A model generated the notes under the pieces. That model ran no database searches. It had not been told where the DNA came from and saw only the letters and a list, made by a program, of their open reading frames with translations. A stretch of 64,000 nt of DNA, taken from the NCBI GenBank assembly GCA_950022655.1, contig OX465583.1, positions 71,373,152 through 71,437,151 on the forward strand. The letters run 5' to 3'. The stretch comes from Alentia gelatinosa. Taxonomy: Eukaryota > Annelida > Polychaeta > Phyllodocida > Polynoidae. The translations under genes and the position numbers were made by a program. Numbering within the stretch: position 1 is the stretch's first letter; each line of letters starts with the position of its first letter. Below, one piece after another: positions 34,653 through 44,663 of this stretch.

Positions 34653-34946
34653 TTGGTAGCCCATGGCCGTAGGGTCAGGGGCGGTCATTGCTCCACCTAG
34701 CGCACTCCCTCTGTACTCGCGCTCCCTGCGCGCCCCCTCGTGCGAATCACGTGAAATATTAGGTCACGTGGTGAAGCACGCTCTCACACTCTCTCTCACT
34801 CTCTTCTCGCGCTTCACTACGTTCAGACGCACTCCAATTTTCTCCGCTATTTTTGGCCTACATCGCTCGCGGCACCGGATACTCCACGAGTATCGGCCCG
34901 AGGTCGTTAAGGTTTTAAAGTACGGTTAATTGTCTGCCAGAACAAC
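34653..34946 (+). promoter_or_regulatory. 5' region of the DIRS-order element
   Basis: CpG-rich, with two E-boxes (CACGTG at 34748 and 34767) separated by AAATATTAGGT, then a CTCTCACACTCTCTCTCACT tract before the Gag start. Presumed promoter and leader; no TATA box seen. Confidence 0.35.
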
Positions 34947-36113
34947 GTGAGGATGCCGAAGACACGAGCAGGCCCCAGCACATCGCACGCCGATGCGGAG
35001 GCTGAAGTAACGTCGGAATCTACCCAACGGCCGTCGGAGGAGCACGTGGACTCGGCCTCCGAGGTAGGCAGTGTTAAAACGGTTAGGCTCGTGGCCGTGG
35101 AGAAAGGCCTCGCCGACTTCAAAACGGACATGAAAGATCAGATCGGGGGAGTCCTGGCCGCCATCAATCGGCTGGCGGAACAAAGGAACAACGACCGGGC
35201 CTCACGGCCACCTTCCGTCCAGTCGGCCGTGGACCGACGCACCAACGAGTGGGCCGAGGACCAGGCCGCACGGGTCCTGCCTCCGCCACGCCAGTTGAGG
35301 GAGCGGTATGCGGCCGACTCCTACATCCAACGCGAGCTGGACCGTGAGGCCATCAGACACGACAGGACTACGGGTAAGCTCCATTCGGACTTAAACATCT
35401 CTCGGTTGACCTCGAAGCCATTTATGTTTGTGGACCGCGAGGGCGTATTTACACTGTCTCAGAAGCTGGAGGTGCGGGGGTCCCTAGGGCCGATGGAATA
35501 CGTTAGCGCGTTCCTCAGTCTGCTGGGGGACGACCGAGCCGTGGAGCCCGCCGACCGGGACCACATGTTTAAGCATCTCCACCAGGTATCCATCGATGCC
35601 CAATCCCGACCGTGGGCCGGGGTGAGGCGATGGAGCCAATTTGTGTTCGACCAAATCGAGGCCGGCAGGCTTAGCTGGTCCGACTATGGTCTGATACAGG
35701 AGGAGCGAGTCCGGCTCGCCATGACGACCTCGACCCGGTCGGCCGGACCGGATAACGCAGGGAAGGACAAAGCCAGGGAGCTGCCGTGCCGGCAGTTTAA
35801 TTCGGAGAGAGGGTGCAGGCATCGGAGCGGGCACGAGGACGGGCCCGTGAAATGGGTTCACATTTGCTCGTTCTGCGATTCGGTGGGGAAACAGTGCGGG
35901 CACTCGCTCCATGCCTGCAACCGCAAACTGGGGTACACAATGGGTTACGAGTCCCAGCCGGTAGCCCCTCAACCAACACGCCGCGGACAGCAGGGCGGAT
36001 ACACCCCGCAGGCCGGATATACGATGAGGGCGGCCGACCCTGGACCGGATGCCCTCTACCAACATGGACTTCCGCAGCCGGCAAAAAACGGGCACGGTGC
36101 GCCCCGAGAGTAA
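34947..36113 (+). CDS. Gag-like protein of the DIRS-order element
   Basis: An intact 388-codon frame. The N-terminal third is polar and charged (MPKTRAGPSTSHADAEAEVT). The central part holds the conserved-looking stretch YAADSYIQRELDREAIRHDR and an all-helical region (SQKLEVRGSLGPMEYVSAFL). Residues about 281-324 form a Cys/His cluster: CRQFNSERGC, then HICSFC, then CGHSLHAC. This is the C-x8-C ... H-x-C-x2-C ... H-x4-C arrangement seen in Gag proteins of DIRS and Ngaro elements, presumed to bind nucleic acid. The C-terminus is Gly/Gln/Pro-rich. It overlaps the start of the RT frame by about 300 nt in another phase. The start ATG at 34947 gives the longest frame. Confidence 0.8.
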   Translation: MRMPKTRAGPSTSHADAEAEVTSESTQRPSEEHVDSASEVGSVKTVRLVAVEKGLADFKTDMKDQIGGVLAAINRLAEQRNNDRASRPPSVQSAVDRRTNEWAEDQAARVLPPPRQLRERYAADSYIQRELDREAIRHDRTTGKLHSDLNISRLTSKPFMFVDREGVFTLSQKLEVRGSLGPMEYVSAFLSLLGDDRAVEPADRDHMFKHLHQVSIDAQSRPWAGVRRWSQFVFDQIEAGRLSWSDYGLIQEERVRLAMTTSTRSAGPDNAGKDKARELPCRQFNSERGCRHRSGHEDGPVKWVHICSFCDSVGKQCGHSLHACNRKLGYTMGYESQPVAPQPTRRGQQGGYTPQAGYTMRAADPGPDALYQHGLPQPAKNGHGAPRE

Positions 36114-37372
36114 CCGGAGCGCACCCGACTACAGGATGTTCACGTGCACCCCCCACCCGGGCTCCCGGGGTCAGAGGGTACGCGGCACGTGAGATCACAG
36201 AGACGTCCAGTGCTGAAACAACACGGGACAGGAAACCGCCAACGGCCACGTGGGCACAGGTGGTCAGCGGCCGACTCCCGGTCGGCACCTCCCCACGTGA
36301 GGCCACCCCGACACGTGACGTCACACACGGAGTAAGGATTCCCCCACGTGACGGGGAGGCAATACACAACAACAATAACAACACGACTCCGCAGGTCCAC
36401 GTGGCCGTGCCGGTGGGCGTCCCCCACCCGGGCGCGACCGGCCACGGGACCGAGGACGGACCCCCTCCGTGCGCGCCCCCGGACTTCGCTAAGCTCGAGG
36501 AAGTGTGTCGGACCGGGATCATTGCCGCCGGGACTCGTACGGACCCGGAGGCGTTCAGGGCACATCGGCGCGCGGAATGGCCGCGGATGCAGGACGGCGC
36601 CCCGCCGGCGCACGGCCACATCTACGAGGCGGTGCGGGCCTCGGGCCTGCCCAACGCGATGTGTACCAAGATTACTCTCCCCACGGACCTACGGTTGCGG
36701 GCGTGGGAGAAATACCTCACGGGCATGCGGGGGAAGTAGGAGCTGCTGGGCTTCATACGATACGGCTTCCCCCTAGGATACCTCGGTCCCGCGACGGATA
36801 CCAGAGGGGTGCCTAACCACCCCAGTGCCACCGGGTACCCGACCGAGGTAGGGCAGTTTGTGAAAAAGGAGCTGTCGTTCTCCAATCTGCTCGGCCCGTT
36901 CTCCGACGCCCCGTTCAGCCCGTGGTGCCACGTGTCTCCCCTGATGTCGCGGGAGAAGCGGGACTCCGAGGCCCGGAGAGTAATAACGGACATGACGTTC
37001 CCGCGGCAACAGAGCGTCAATGCCTTCGTGATGAAAAACTCGGTCTACGGGGAGGAAAGGGAGCACAGCCTCCCTACCATCGACGGATTCGTCTCCCGCC
37101 TCCTGAGGTCGGGCCCCGGGGCCTATATGGCCTCGATCGACATCGCAAGGGCATACAAGAACTTTCGATGCGACCCCCTGGACTGGCTCCTCCTATGCTT
37201 CATGTGGGACGGCGGGTACTATTGTGATACGGCCATGCCGTTCGGTGCCCGCGCGTCCTCGTACCACATGCAGTGCGTAGCGGATACCATAGTGGAGATT
37301 CTGGCCGGCAAGGGGGTCGAGGGAGCGATGTATCTCGACGATCTAATCATCATATCGCCGTCGAAGGAGAAA
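35813..37372 (+). pseudogene. reverse transcriptase of the DIRS-order element, nonsense and deletion
   Basis: A single phase runs from within Gag to about 37372, with one stop, TAG at 36737-36739, in the conserved N-terminal part (RAWEKYLTGMRGK, then after the stop ELLGFIRYGFPLGYLG). Downstream are RT motif A (MASIDIARAYKNF, Asp at 37139), motif B (AMPFGARASSYHM) and motif C YLDD at 37331-37342, so the catalytic Asp residues are present. Soon after YLDD the phase breaks: the segment normally linking motif C to the thumb and connection region, roughly 40 residues in relatives, is missing and the next homology (LSIPEDKLQDV) is in another frame. Together the two lesions make it non-functional. 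Confidence 0.8.
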
Positions 37373-37376
37373 GCCG

Positions 37377-38060
37377 CTATCGATCCCGGAAGACAAACTG
37401 CAGGATGTGCGGCAACACGTCGCGGCCGTCTCCCGGAAGCGGTCCCTCACGAAGCGGCAGCTCCAGTCGATACTGGGGAAAATACTACACGTCGCAAAGT
37501 GCATTCGGCCGGCAAGGACATTCGTCAGCAAACTCCTCGAGGCCCTGCGAGGCATGTCCGGATTCTACATCAACATCTCGTCGGACATGCGGCAGGACCT
37601 CGACTGGTTCTCGAGATTCGCTGACGGGTGGAATGGACGTGCCTTGATCCCCAGGGGCCCCCCGACGAAGTGTATCACTGTGGACGCCTGCCTCACCGGC
37701 GTGGGTGGGACGGACGGCCGCCTAGCATACTCCGGTCAGGTCTGCCCGGTCGGGGACCCGGTGGAGTGTATCTCGGAGCTCGAGGCCCTCAATACCATCT
37801 ACGCCCTCAACACGTTCCTCACTGACCGGGACCGAGGCACGAGGGTGGAGGTGTTCTGCGACAATATGGGGACTGTCCAGGCGCTCACGTCGGGGCGGGC
37901 ACGCAACCGGGTCCTCGCCGAGTGCGCGCGCCAGGCCTGGATGGTACAGGCGAAATTACAGGTGGACCTCCTGTACACACACATCCCGGGGGTCCTCAAC
38001 TCGGTCGCGGACGCCCTCAGCCGGTCGCACCTCACCTCCAGAGACAATGCTAGAGCTGAA
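37377..38060 (+). CDS. RT thumb/connection and RNase H domain of the DIRS-order element
   Basis: The frame resumes LSIPEDKLQDV, then TKRQLQSILGKILHVAKCIR and PARTFVSKLLEALRG, the typical connection region of DIRS RTs. The RNase H domain has its acidic set: Asp in CITVDACLTGVGG (37683), Glu in ISELEALNTI, Asp in VFCDNMGTVQALTSG and Asp in HIPGVLNSVADALSR. It cleaves the RNA strand of the RNA-DNA hybrid made during reverse transcription. The frame stays open to 38822, but beyond about 38060 it only shadows the recombinase. It should be fused to the RT upstream; the frameshifting deletion separates them here. Confidence 0.8.
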
Positions 38061-39105
38061 CGTTACATGTCATTTCATAATCTCATGCCTGTTGTGCCTT
38101 GTAACCACGCCTCATTTGTGCCTGTCCTCCGGCTCTCCTGCAGATCCGGCGCTACGTTGTCTCCAGCAGAGGGCATCTGCGCGGCAAGCCGCGGCGCGTG
38201 CCCCCGGCACGGTCGCGAACCAGCGAAGCGCCGTATCGACCTACATCGCATTCTGCCGGAGGACGGGTACGGACCCGCAGCAGCCGTCGGTCAGCCTCGT
38301 CACGTCGTATCTGGAGTACGTCCGGGACCACGCCCCCTCGCCCGCGACCGTGGCCAACCACTTGTCGCACCTACGGTCGCACCTGCGCCTGTCCGGGGGC
38401 AACGTCGCGGCGACCGAGGACGCGAGAGTAAAGAGGGCCATCGACGCAATGAAGAGGGACAAGTCCTACACGCCGAACATCAAACCGCCCATCCCGATGC
38501 AGGCCCTCAGGAGCGTCCTCGGTGGACTAACGGCCACGCCCCTCGACCGGTCCACCAGAGCGGCCTGCCTGCTGATGTTCTTCGCGGCCCTGCGGCAGAG
38601 CGAGGTCGCCCCACCATCCGTCCTAGGATTCGATCCGGACAGGCACCTAACTCGCGGGGACGTGAAAGTCACGTCAACTCACGTCACCGTCAGGGTAAAA
38701 GCGGCGAAAAACCTCCAGTGTGTTGGAGAGGAGAAGCACGTGGCTCTCCAGCCCTCTCCCGACCGGAGGTCGTGCCCTATGCAAGCCGTGCGAGAGATGA
38801 TCGCGGCCGTTCCCACGTCTAGCGACCGAGACCCGTTCCTGATGAACGCTGATCGGTCACCGATAACGACCAGGTCGCTGACGAGGGAATGGGACAGACT
38901 TACGGCTCTGGCGGGGATCCCGGCGAAAACGTACACGTTGCACAGCCTGAGAAAGGCCGCGGCCACTCAGGCCTTCCAGGCCGGGGTCCCCGAACTCTCC
39001 ATCCAGAGATACGGGGGGTGGCGCTCGAACGCTCACAGGAGCTACATCCGAGTGTCGAGTGCCACTCAGGTTAACGACTCTCTGATCAAGTCAATTAACA
39101 AGTGA
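38047..39105 (+). CDS. tyrosine recombinase of the DIRS-order element, intact
   Basis: 352 codons, ending TGA. After a hydrophobic start it has an N-terminal SAM-like core-binding region (GTVANQRSAVSTYIAFCRRT), then the catalytic domain with Arg183 (FFAALRQSEV), His299 and Arg302 (TLHSLRKAAATQAFQAGVPE), Trp325 in GGWRS (the second His/Trp position) and the nucleophile Tyr333 (RSYIRVSS). This R-H-R-W-Y set and spacing are standard for the integrases of DIRS, Ngaro and PAT elements, which join circular cDNA to target DNA without duplicating it. The frame overlaps the RNase H tail in another phase, a common arrangement in the group. The first in-frame ATG is used as the start. Confidence 0.9.
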   Translation: MLELNVTCHFIISCLLCLVTTPHLCLSSGSPADPALRCLQQRASARQAAARAPGTVANQRSAVSTYIAFCRRTGTDPQQPSVSLVTSYLEYVRDHAPSPATVANHLSHLRSHLRLSGGNVAATEDARVKRAIDAMKRDKSYTPNIKPPIPMQALRSVLGGLTATPLDRSTRAACLLMFFAALRQSEVAPPSVLGFDPDRHLTRGDVKVTSTHVTVRVKAAKNLQCVGEEKHVALQPSPDRRSCPMQAVREMIAAVPTSSDRDPFLMNADRSPITTRSLTREWDRLTALAGIPAKTYTLHSLRKAAATQAFQAGVPELSIQRYGGWRSNAHRSYIRVSSATQVNDSLIKSINK

Positions 39106-39109
39106 CTCG

Positions 39110-39420
39110 AACCTTTTCCCACCCTCCACGCCACTTTTTTCATGGGTTTTTTGGCGTTTTTATACACACTGTATATTCATATATACCATTATACTTTATA
39201 CATGTATATCCATATGTATTATACTATTACATATCAACATACGTAATACATTATACCTTATCACGTATAACATATAACATATTACCATATATGTATCATA
39301 TCTACCAATATGTTATCATATAACATAACATATCTTCCATATGTATCTTGTTATCTTTAAGATATTACTATCACGTATTAATATCTTCTCTCTTCGCTCA
39401 TAAAATTAAAATAAATTTTA
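39110..39420. repeat. AT-rich region with imperfect ATATAACATA repeats
   Basis: Follows the recombinase stop. It begins TTTTTGGCGTTTTTATACAC and becomes an irregular (ATATGTAT/ATAACAT) tract. It may contain the 3' terminus of the DIRS element. Confidence 0.6.
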
Positions 39421-40640
39421 TTTGCCCAACCTCTGCTTTATACTTTTGTGTTGCGGGTAAAGGGGTAATGTGGGCAGGGAACCAGTCTAGTCCATAGGCA
39501 CAACGCTGTACGGCCGTGAGTGGGCTTCCCAGGGGTTCTGGTTCTTTCCCCCCTCTCATACTCGCCTCTGCCTTAAGGGCTGGTTCCACCAACAAGATGA
39601 AGCGAGATCAGTCACGATTTGATTGTCTTGCTAAAACTTGCTAGGTTTTGAATAATTGCATCTATATTTGCTGCGCTGTATCGGTCTGGTTAAAGCTTAT
39701 ATAAAGCAATTAGGCTTGCTTAATGCATTCTAAAAGCTAGGCTCCACCCAACACATGCGCAGAGGCTGTGTAGAGTGGAACCTCTGGGTCATATCTCAAC
39801 TGGGAGAGTTGTGGGTGAGTACCAACGGGGGACCAGTCTGTTTGGAAACTCTCCAAGCAGTATTCTGATACTTTGTAGTAATTTTATACCTGGAGAGTTT
39901 GAGGCAGTCGCGACCTAGCCTGGAAGCCTGGCCTAGTATATCGCTAGTATAGGAGACTAGAAGAAAAAAAAGACTTGTGCAAGTCTATGTTGAGCCAAGA
40001 GCATGTATATCTGGCGGAATCCGAATTGAACAACCTTGACTTGCACTCGCCGAGCTGATCTTCTGGCTGGAGATGGAAATACTCTCGATGACCCTTATTC
40101 ATGATATCATTTTTTTTTTGAGTATTTAGATAAAGGGGCCAGAAAGTAAGGTGAAGCTATCAAATATCTAAGCTAATGATGTCTCATAGTGAGTATTCAT
40201 AGTTTACATTTCACGATATCCAAGGTCGTACTCTGCTTCGAGATAATTGGCTTGAGCTCTCTGGCCAGAAAGTGATCGGACCAGGCCAACCCATAAGTCG
40301 GAGACGGGGGTTGGTTGCCAATCTACCCCTGTCTGACTGTGAGAGTAGACACATCACCATGGGTGTACCGAGATGGACTAAAAACTACAAATAATAGGTT
40401 AGTACCGATTTGATGTTCATGTCAGTATGTTTACTGATATCAAGGACAGACCTACTTCACTGTAAACAACATGTGAGGTCTGTAATATGCATGGTACGCC
40501 TAATTGTTTATGATTAGGGCAGAGCAGTGAGAGCAGTGAACCTTGACTGGCAGGCTCTGACCTCTACCACTCCTGTCCACAACAGGTATGTGCAAACAAT
40601 TTAGGGGCAATAAGTCTGTCTGTGTATCTCTGTGTCTGTG
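39420..40640. other. dispersed-repeat debris, no gene
   Basis: AACCAGTCTAGTCC to AGGGGTTCTGGTTCTTTC (39480-39550) resembles 33420-33470 in reverse. TAGCCTGGAAGCCTGGC and CAAGTCTATGTTGAGCCAAG (39918-40000) resemble 33675-33840 in the same orientation. Nothing coding was recognised. Confidence 0.45.
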
Positions 40641-40647
40641 TATTTAC

Positions 40648-40649
<2 letters not shown>

Positions 40650-40703
<54 letters not shown>
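40650..40703. repeat. (TA)n microsatellite
   Basis: Uninterrupted TA dinucleotides. Confidence 0.95.
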
Positions 40704-40707
<4 letters not shown>

Positions 40708-41269
40708 GTGTGTATCTGTGTAAATCTACTCCTCAATGTATGTAAAAACTAGGAGCAAATAGTGTGTTCATCATAGATGAATGAGCGTGCAGTTATAAAT
40801 GAATAACAATTAAAAGGTTTGAGTTAAACTCAGCCTATAGACCCTCTTCACACTGGCGCCATCTTGTAATGGCCGACATGTAGATCACACCAGAACGAGG
40901 CGATAAGCCCTGGCATGTAGCAGCCACACTGCAGCAGGCGCCTAATACTATAATGATGAAAATATAAATCGCTCTTCTGTCATAAATAAATGGCCGAATT
41001 TTTCAATGAGACTAGGACTATCTGTTGGTACTTTTTATGATATACCTGTGTTATGGGTAAGATTTCCTGTCATAGATGGAAAATCGGAATTGTTTTAGGT
41101 AAAAACACTAAAGTTTGTTACCTGCCTAGTTTCAAGGTGATTTATTGAAAAATCTATTGCGATGACCTATAGAAATTAACATCCTATCTTATTAGGCGTT
41201 TCATGAGGATTAATATGATACCTACATTGTAAGGCTCTGATAAATATTTCTTGATGTAAAAAAACTTTT

Positions 41270-41415
41270 GTTTTTCTCGCCTGAAAGATGGAAATAGCTT
41301 TTCTGTAACCCACATGCACCCAGTCAACTTGCCATTTCTCCAACCGCCTGAGTCTAGGATCCAAATATAGGTCAATGAGGTATTTCAGTCTTGAGTGATT
41401 GGTCATGGTCAGCTG
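41270..41415 (-). repeat. dispersed repeat, copies at 50900-51015 (+) and 62345-62410
   Basis: Shared GCCATTTCTCCAACCGCCTG, AGTCTAGGATCCAAATAT and CTTGAGTGATTGGTCATGGT. Read on - it gives a frame with LDPRLRRLEKWQVDWVHVGY, and the + copy at 50.9 kb has remnants of the same. This could be an old coding repeat or an exon-derived element, unidentified. Confidence 0.5.
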
Positions 41416-42322
41416 GACACGCCTCTAAGACCCTAAGACACTGGCTCCCTTCTCTGTTTTCACTATCACAGTGAACAGCACGCAGATAGTAAGGGGATAG
41501 TTTTCTGGAAGCACACTGAAAGTTTAATGTGACCACTCTTACCTCTAGATGATGTATTTCGCGCGTGAAAGCACGCTCTAACTAGACTTACTTTGAATCC
41601 ACGCATGATTTGTCCATGCCCCACCTGTAGCAAACAGTATTTGCCCTCTCTCCCTGATCGCGGTGTAGCGGGTAGTCACTATGACTGCACAAGCCTGCTT
41701 TCACTGAGGAGGGTGAGGGGCAGGTCTTATTATTTTTTTATGATATTCTCAACGAGTTATTGCTTTAAAGTAGCTTTCAGAACCTTCGCTGCGTTCTTGT
41801 CGCGATATGCTGCGGTATGCCGCGATATGTCGGCAATAAATCTTGGGGAATCGCTGTGGTAGAGCACCGAAATATACACACAACATCGAAGAAAAGTACA
41901 CATATGATCGCACGCAATGTGTCGCGGCAAAGGCGGTAAGACATGTCATGATACTGTAAGATATAACAAGACTAAAGAAGAAACCAACACGTGTTGTTAA
42001 AAGATACTGTTCTCCACCAGTTTGATGTGGAGTGATGAAAACGAGGCGATGCCGAGTTCATATCATATACCATCCAAACAAAACAGAGAATAACTTCCAT
42101 GACCAAAACGAGTTGCTGTCCGTATTTATCTCACCCCTGTACACACTAAAAGAATGAAGGATGCACAGAATATAGACCATGGAGAACGGACTGCAATACT
42201 CGTAGGGGCATGGAGAATGAGTTCCAAATGTTAAGCCTATGGGACAAGAATACCAGGGGTGAGATATATGCAAAGATATAACACTGCAAAAACCGATGTA
42301 CATGTATTGGTGGAACCAGCAC

Positions 42323-42730
42323 TTAAAGCCCAATGCCCATCTACCGATTAAGGGTTGAACGATTAGTTCGCAAATCGTATAGGAGTCGGTGAACTTGTCT
42401 CAGGCAAATTATGTAATACCTCGGCCCGTGTCGGCCATCCAATCAAAGGCCATTTACCAATGTTCCGTTGTCAGCGACTAGATTTAATGACATGTTGATA
42501 AACTTTTCACCACTGATTTTGGAACATAGAAACAACAACTTGTCGGCGACAAAAGGACGTCTGAAGGAGATGGTTCAATAATTGGTGGGGTCACCCTTGC
42601 CTAGCTGTCCTACATTTACCGACTACCGCCGACTCCATTAGGATGGCTTGGCTGAGACAAATTACTGTCCGTTTGTCACAGACAAAGGTACATTAATGTT
42701 CCGAAATCGGTAGATGGGCATTGGCCTTTA
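42323..42730. mobile_element. AATGCMCATCTACCGATT family, complete copy
   Basis: Left AAAGCCCAATGCCCATCTAC, right GGTAGATGGGCATTGGCCTT. The interior has GGAGTCGGTGAACTTGTC, ACATGTTGATAAACTTTTC and CCCTTGCCTAGCTGTCC. TTA/TAA flanks both ends, consistent with Harbinger-type insertion. About 400 bp, non-coding. Confidence 0.7.
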
Positions 42731-42819
42731 CTCTACTCGAGGCCCCGTACCTCTGTCCTTTATTTTTAGTATTTTTTTTAGTATATATGTATTCTTTTTA
42801 GTATATATTTTGTCCTTGT

Positions 42820-42954
42820 CTCAACATAGGTTGGCCCCAGTCTCTCTCTGATCGCACTCTCCGGATGTTGGCGAGTAGTTCGCCCGAGCGCTGTGTAAGT
42901 AGCCCGAGGTGTGGGTCCTGCTGGCCCGGGCCCGTCTCCCAATCACCACCCATC
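42820..42954 (+). promoter_or_regulatory. GC-rich promoter-like region
   Basis: A CTCTCTCTGATCGCACTCTCC tract, a GCCCGGGCCC palindrome and a CCAAT box (CCCAATCACC, 42949) precede the candidate start codon at 42955. If translation starts at 42865 instead, part of this is coding. Confidence 0.35.
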
Positions 42955-43005
42955 ATGTTCCAAGCCAGTCAACGGAAGGAAGCTCTCGGCACGCGCCCTA
43001 ATCAG
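42865..43005 (+). CDS. candidate first coding exon of a + strand gene
   Basis: From ATG at 42865 there are 47 open codons, or 17 from the internal ATG at 42955 (MFQASQRKEALGTRPNQ), ending at a consensus donor, AATCAG|GTAAGG, in phase 0. The GC-rich, CpG-containing context, the CCAAT box upstream and the strong donor fit a first exon. The N-terminal part is Ser/Pro/Cys-rich (MLASSSPERCVSSPRCGSCW). I do not recognise the protein. The next exon is not visible in the following 10 kb. Confidence 0.42.
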
Positions 43006-43009
43006 GTAA

Positions 43010-43200
43010 GGCGCTGGTAGAACAACACAATGAGCGCGCATCTACACGCAATAACGATGCATAAAAACATAGCGCCGTCAAATCCCGTCTATTTGTCTAA
43101 TCACGGCCGAGATGCCGCACCTTGATTGACGACTGCCGCTCAAACTAATTGTCCTTCCCTCCTCGCCGGCTCCTACGATCAACCCAGAGTCTATTTTTTC
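43010..43200 (+). promoter_or_regulatory. unique GC-moderate intronic stretch, possible regulatory element
   Basis: Directly after the candidate donor, non-repetitive DNA with TTGATTGACGAC, CTAATCACGG and AAACTAATTGTCC (homeodomain or TALE-type words). It contrasts with the AT-rich, repeat-rich DNA around it. Confidence 0.25.
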
Positions 43201-44650
43201 TACGGATGTGGATCTTATGAGGCATCGCAATAAATGAGGCCGCACAGTTAGATATCAAGTAACGGATTGCATATGTGTGTGGAAAGTAGGAAAGAAACTT
43301 TAGCAGTTGATCACTCCATATTTGATTAGGACTTTTTTTTGTAAATTGAGCTTAGCCCTCTTTATTTCCAGTATTTTCCCAACTATTGTGTTATACATTT
43401 GACTTTCCCTTGTAGTTTACATGCATCAATCCTACGTAAGTCAAAGATGAGATCATTCATTAAATATTTCTTTATTTCTTAGTATTTTAGTTCAAATAGA
43501 ATGTCTAGAGCTCTGAGTTTTCAATATGATGATATCCTAAGATTGATTTTATCATTGTATTTGTTATAAATCCTTTGACTGGTATTTATTATGGGTTACG
43601 TGATAACCTTGCTCTTATTGATTGAGCTTACTCTATTTTTGTATCTTTTTTTTAGTTCTGATAACAACTTCACAATCACACTTTAATATAACATGATGAT
43701 TGAAAGTTTCTTTAAACTCCTAGACATGATAGGTTAAACAAAGCACAGTTAAGGAAGTATTATATACCTATGCTGGAAACTAAGTGGCTACAACCTCTGC
43801 TGTGGTGTTAGTATGATATCCATACCAGCATACTGTGCTGGTAAAGATAATTATTATATATACCTATGCTGGTTAGTCTTACCAGTACCAACCTCTACTA
43901 TGGTATTAGTATTATTGTCATACCACACAGTATGATAGCGTGGAAATAAATACACGCATACTCTCGATACACAATCGACGCAGGCGAGAATAGAAGAGTA
44001 TGGAACGGTTAGTAACAAAGAAAAACATGAAATATCACCGTAAATAATAAACAGACAATTATCGTAAAATATTATCATCTAGAAGATGACATTATCAAAT
44101 ACATTATGAATTAAATTAAATATAAACATACATCCCTAGAATGACTTCTGCCATACATAAACACTCTGGATCGTGCATTGACGTAGTCATATTTTTCATA
44201 GATATTTCACTAATTATTTGAATTTAAAGGTATATGATAAAAGTAAAACACATTAACTATGTTGGGAGATCCTCTCATGCATTGTTTCCATTGCTAAATA
44301 AAATAAAACTCGCTCTACGAGCTCGTTTATTATTTTCATCGAAAGAAACTCGGTACGAATGGACGTCACAACAAGGTGAACACGTTTTACTATAATACCG
44401 CAGACAAAGGATTCCAAGTAATGTAATAATACACAGAAGGCAGGAGTCGGCATGCGGGTGGGAATACATGCAGGCCACCTGTGGTCTCCTTTCCGCCAAA
44501 CCTAATTAGGAGAAGATAAATATTTCCAATCTCAATGGGGGTGAAACCCATTATTGTAGAACCCAAGGGCTAAATGGGTAGAGATTTTAAAGAAATTTTA
44601 AGTTTGGAATAAGCCTCGTGAAGGATAATGAAAGCAACGAATCATGGGAA
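43200..44650. other. AT-rich non-coding stretch
   Basis: No exon recognised. A locally repeated word pair (TATATACCTATGCTGG...ACCTCTGCTATGGT) occurs at 43765-43815 and 43855-43910. Confidence 0.4.
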
Positions 44651-44663
44651 CTCGTATGCAATG

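Larger units (their letters stand above)
34653..39300 (+). mobile_element. DIRS-order (Ngaro/PAT-like) tyrosine-recombinase retrotransposon, defective
   Basis: A strikingly GC-rich block between AT-rich flanks. The order is promoter region, Gag-like ORF, RT, RNase H and tyrosine recombinase, all on +. DIRS1-group elements normally add an N6-adenine methyltransferase after RNase H; here the recombinase frame follows at once, so Ngaro or PAT is the better fit. Terminal repeats (inverted or split-direct) were not identified, so both boundaries are approximate. RT carries a nonsense codon and a frameshifting deletion, so the copy cannot be autonomous, while Gag and recombinase are intact. Confidence 0.88.

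Noticed and set aside
35484..36621. Long - strand frames inside the DIRS element (203, 274 and 159 codons)
   Set aside because: Shadows of Gag and RT on the + strand in GC-rich DNA, where stops are rare; no motifs.
38060..38822. RNase H frame continuing for 760 nt past ADALSR
   Set aside because: It runs in another phase through the recombinase gene and has no conserved motif there.
34653..39300. LTR retrotransposon or endogenous retrovirus
   Set aside because: No LTRs, no DDE integrase and no protease; a tyrosine recombinase takes the place of integrase.
33890..39600. DIRS element flanked by target-site duplications
   Set aside because: None seen, and tyrosine-recombinase integration does not create them.
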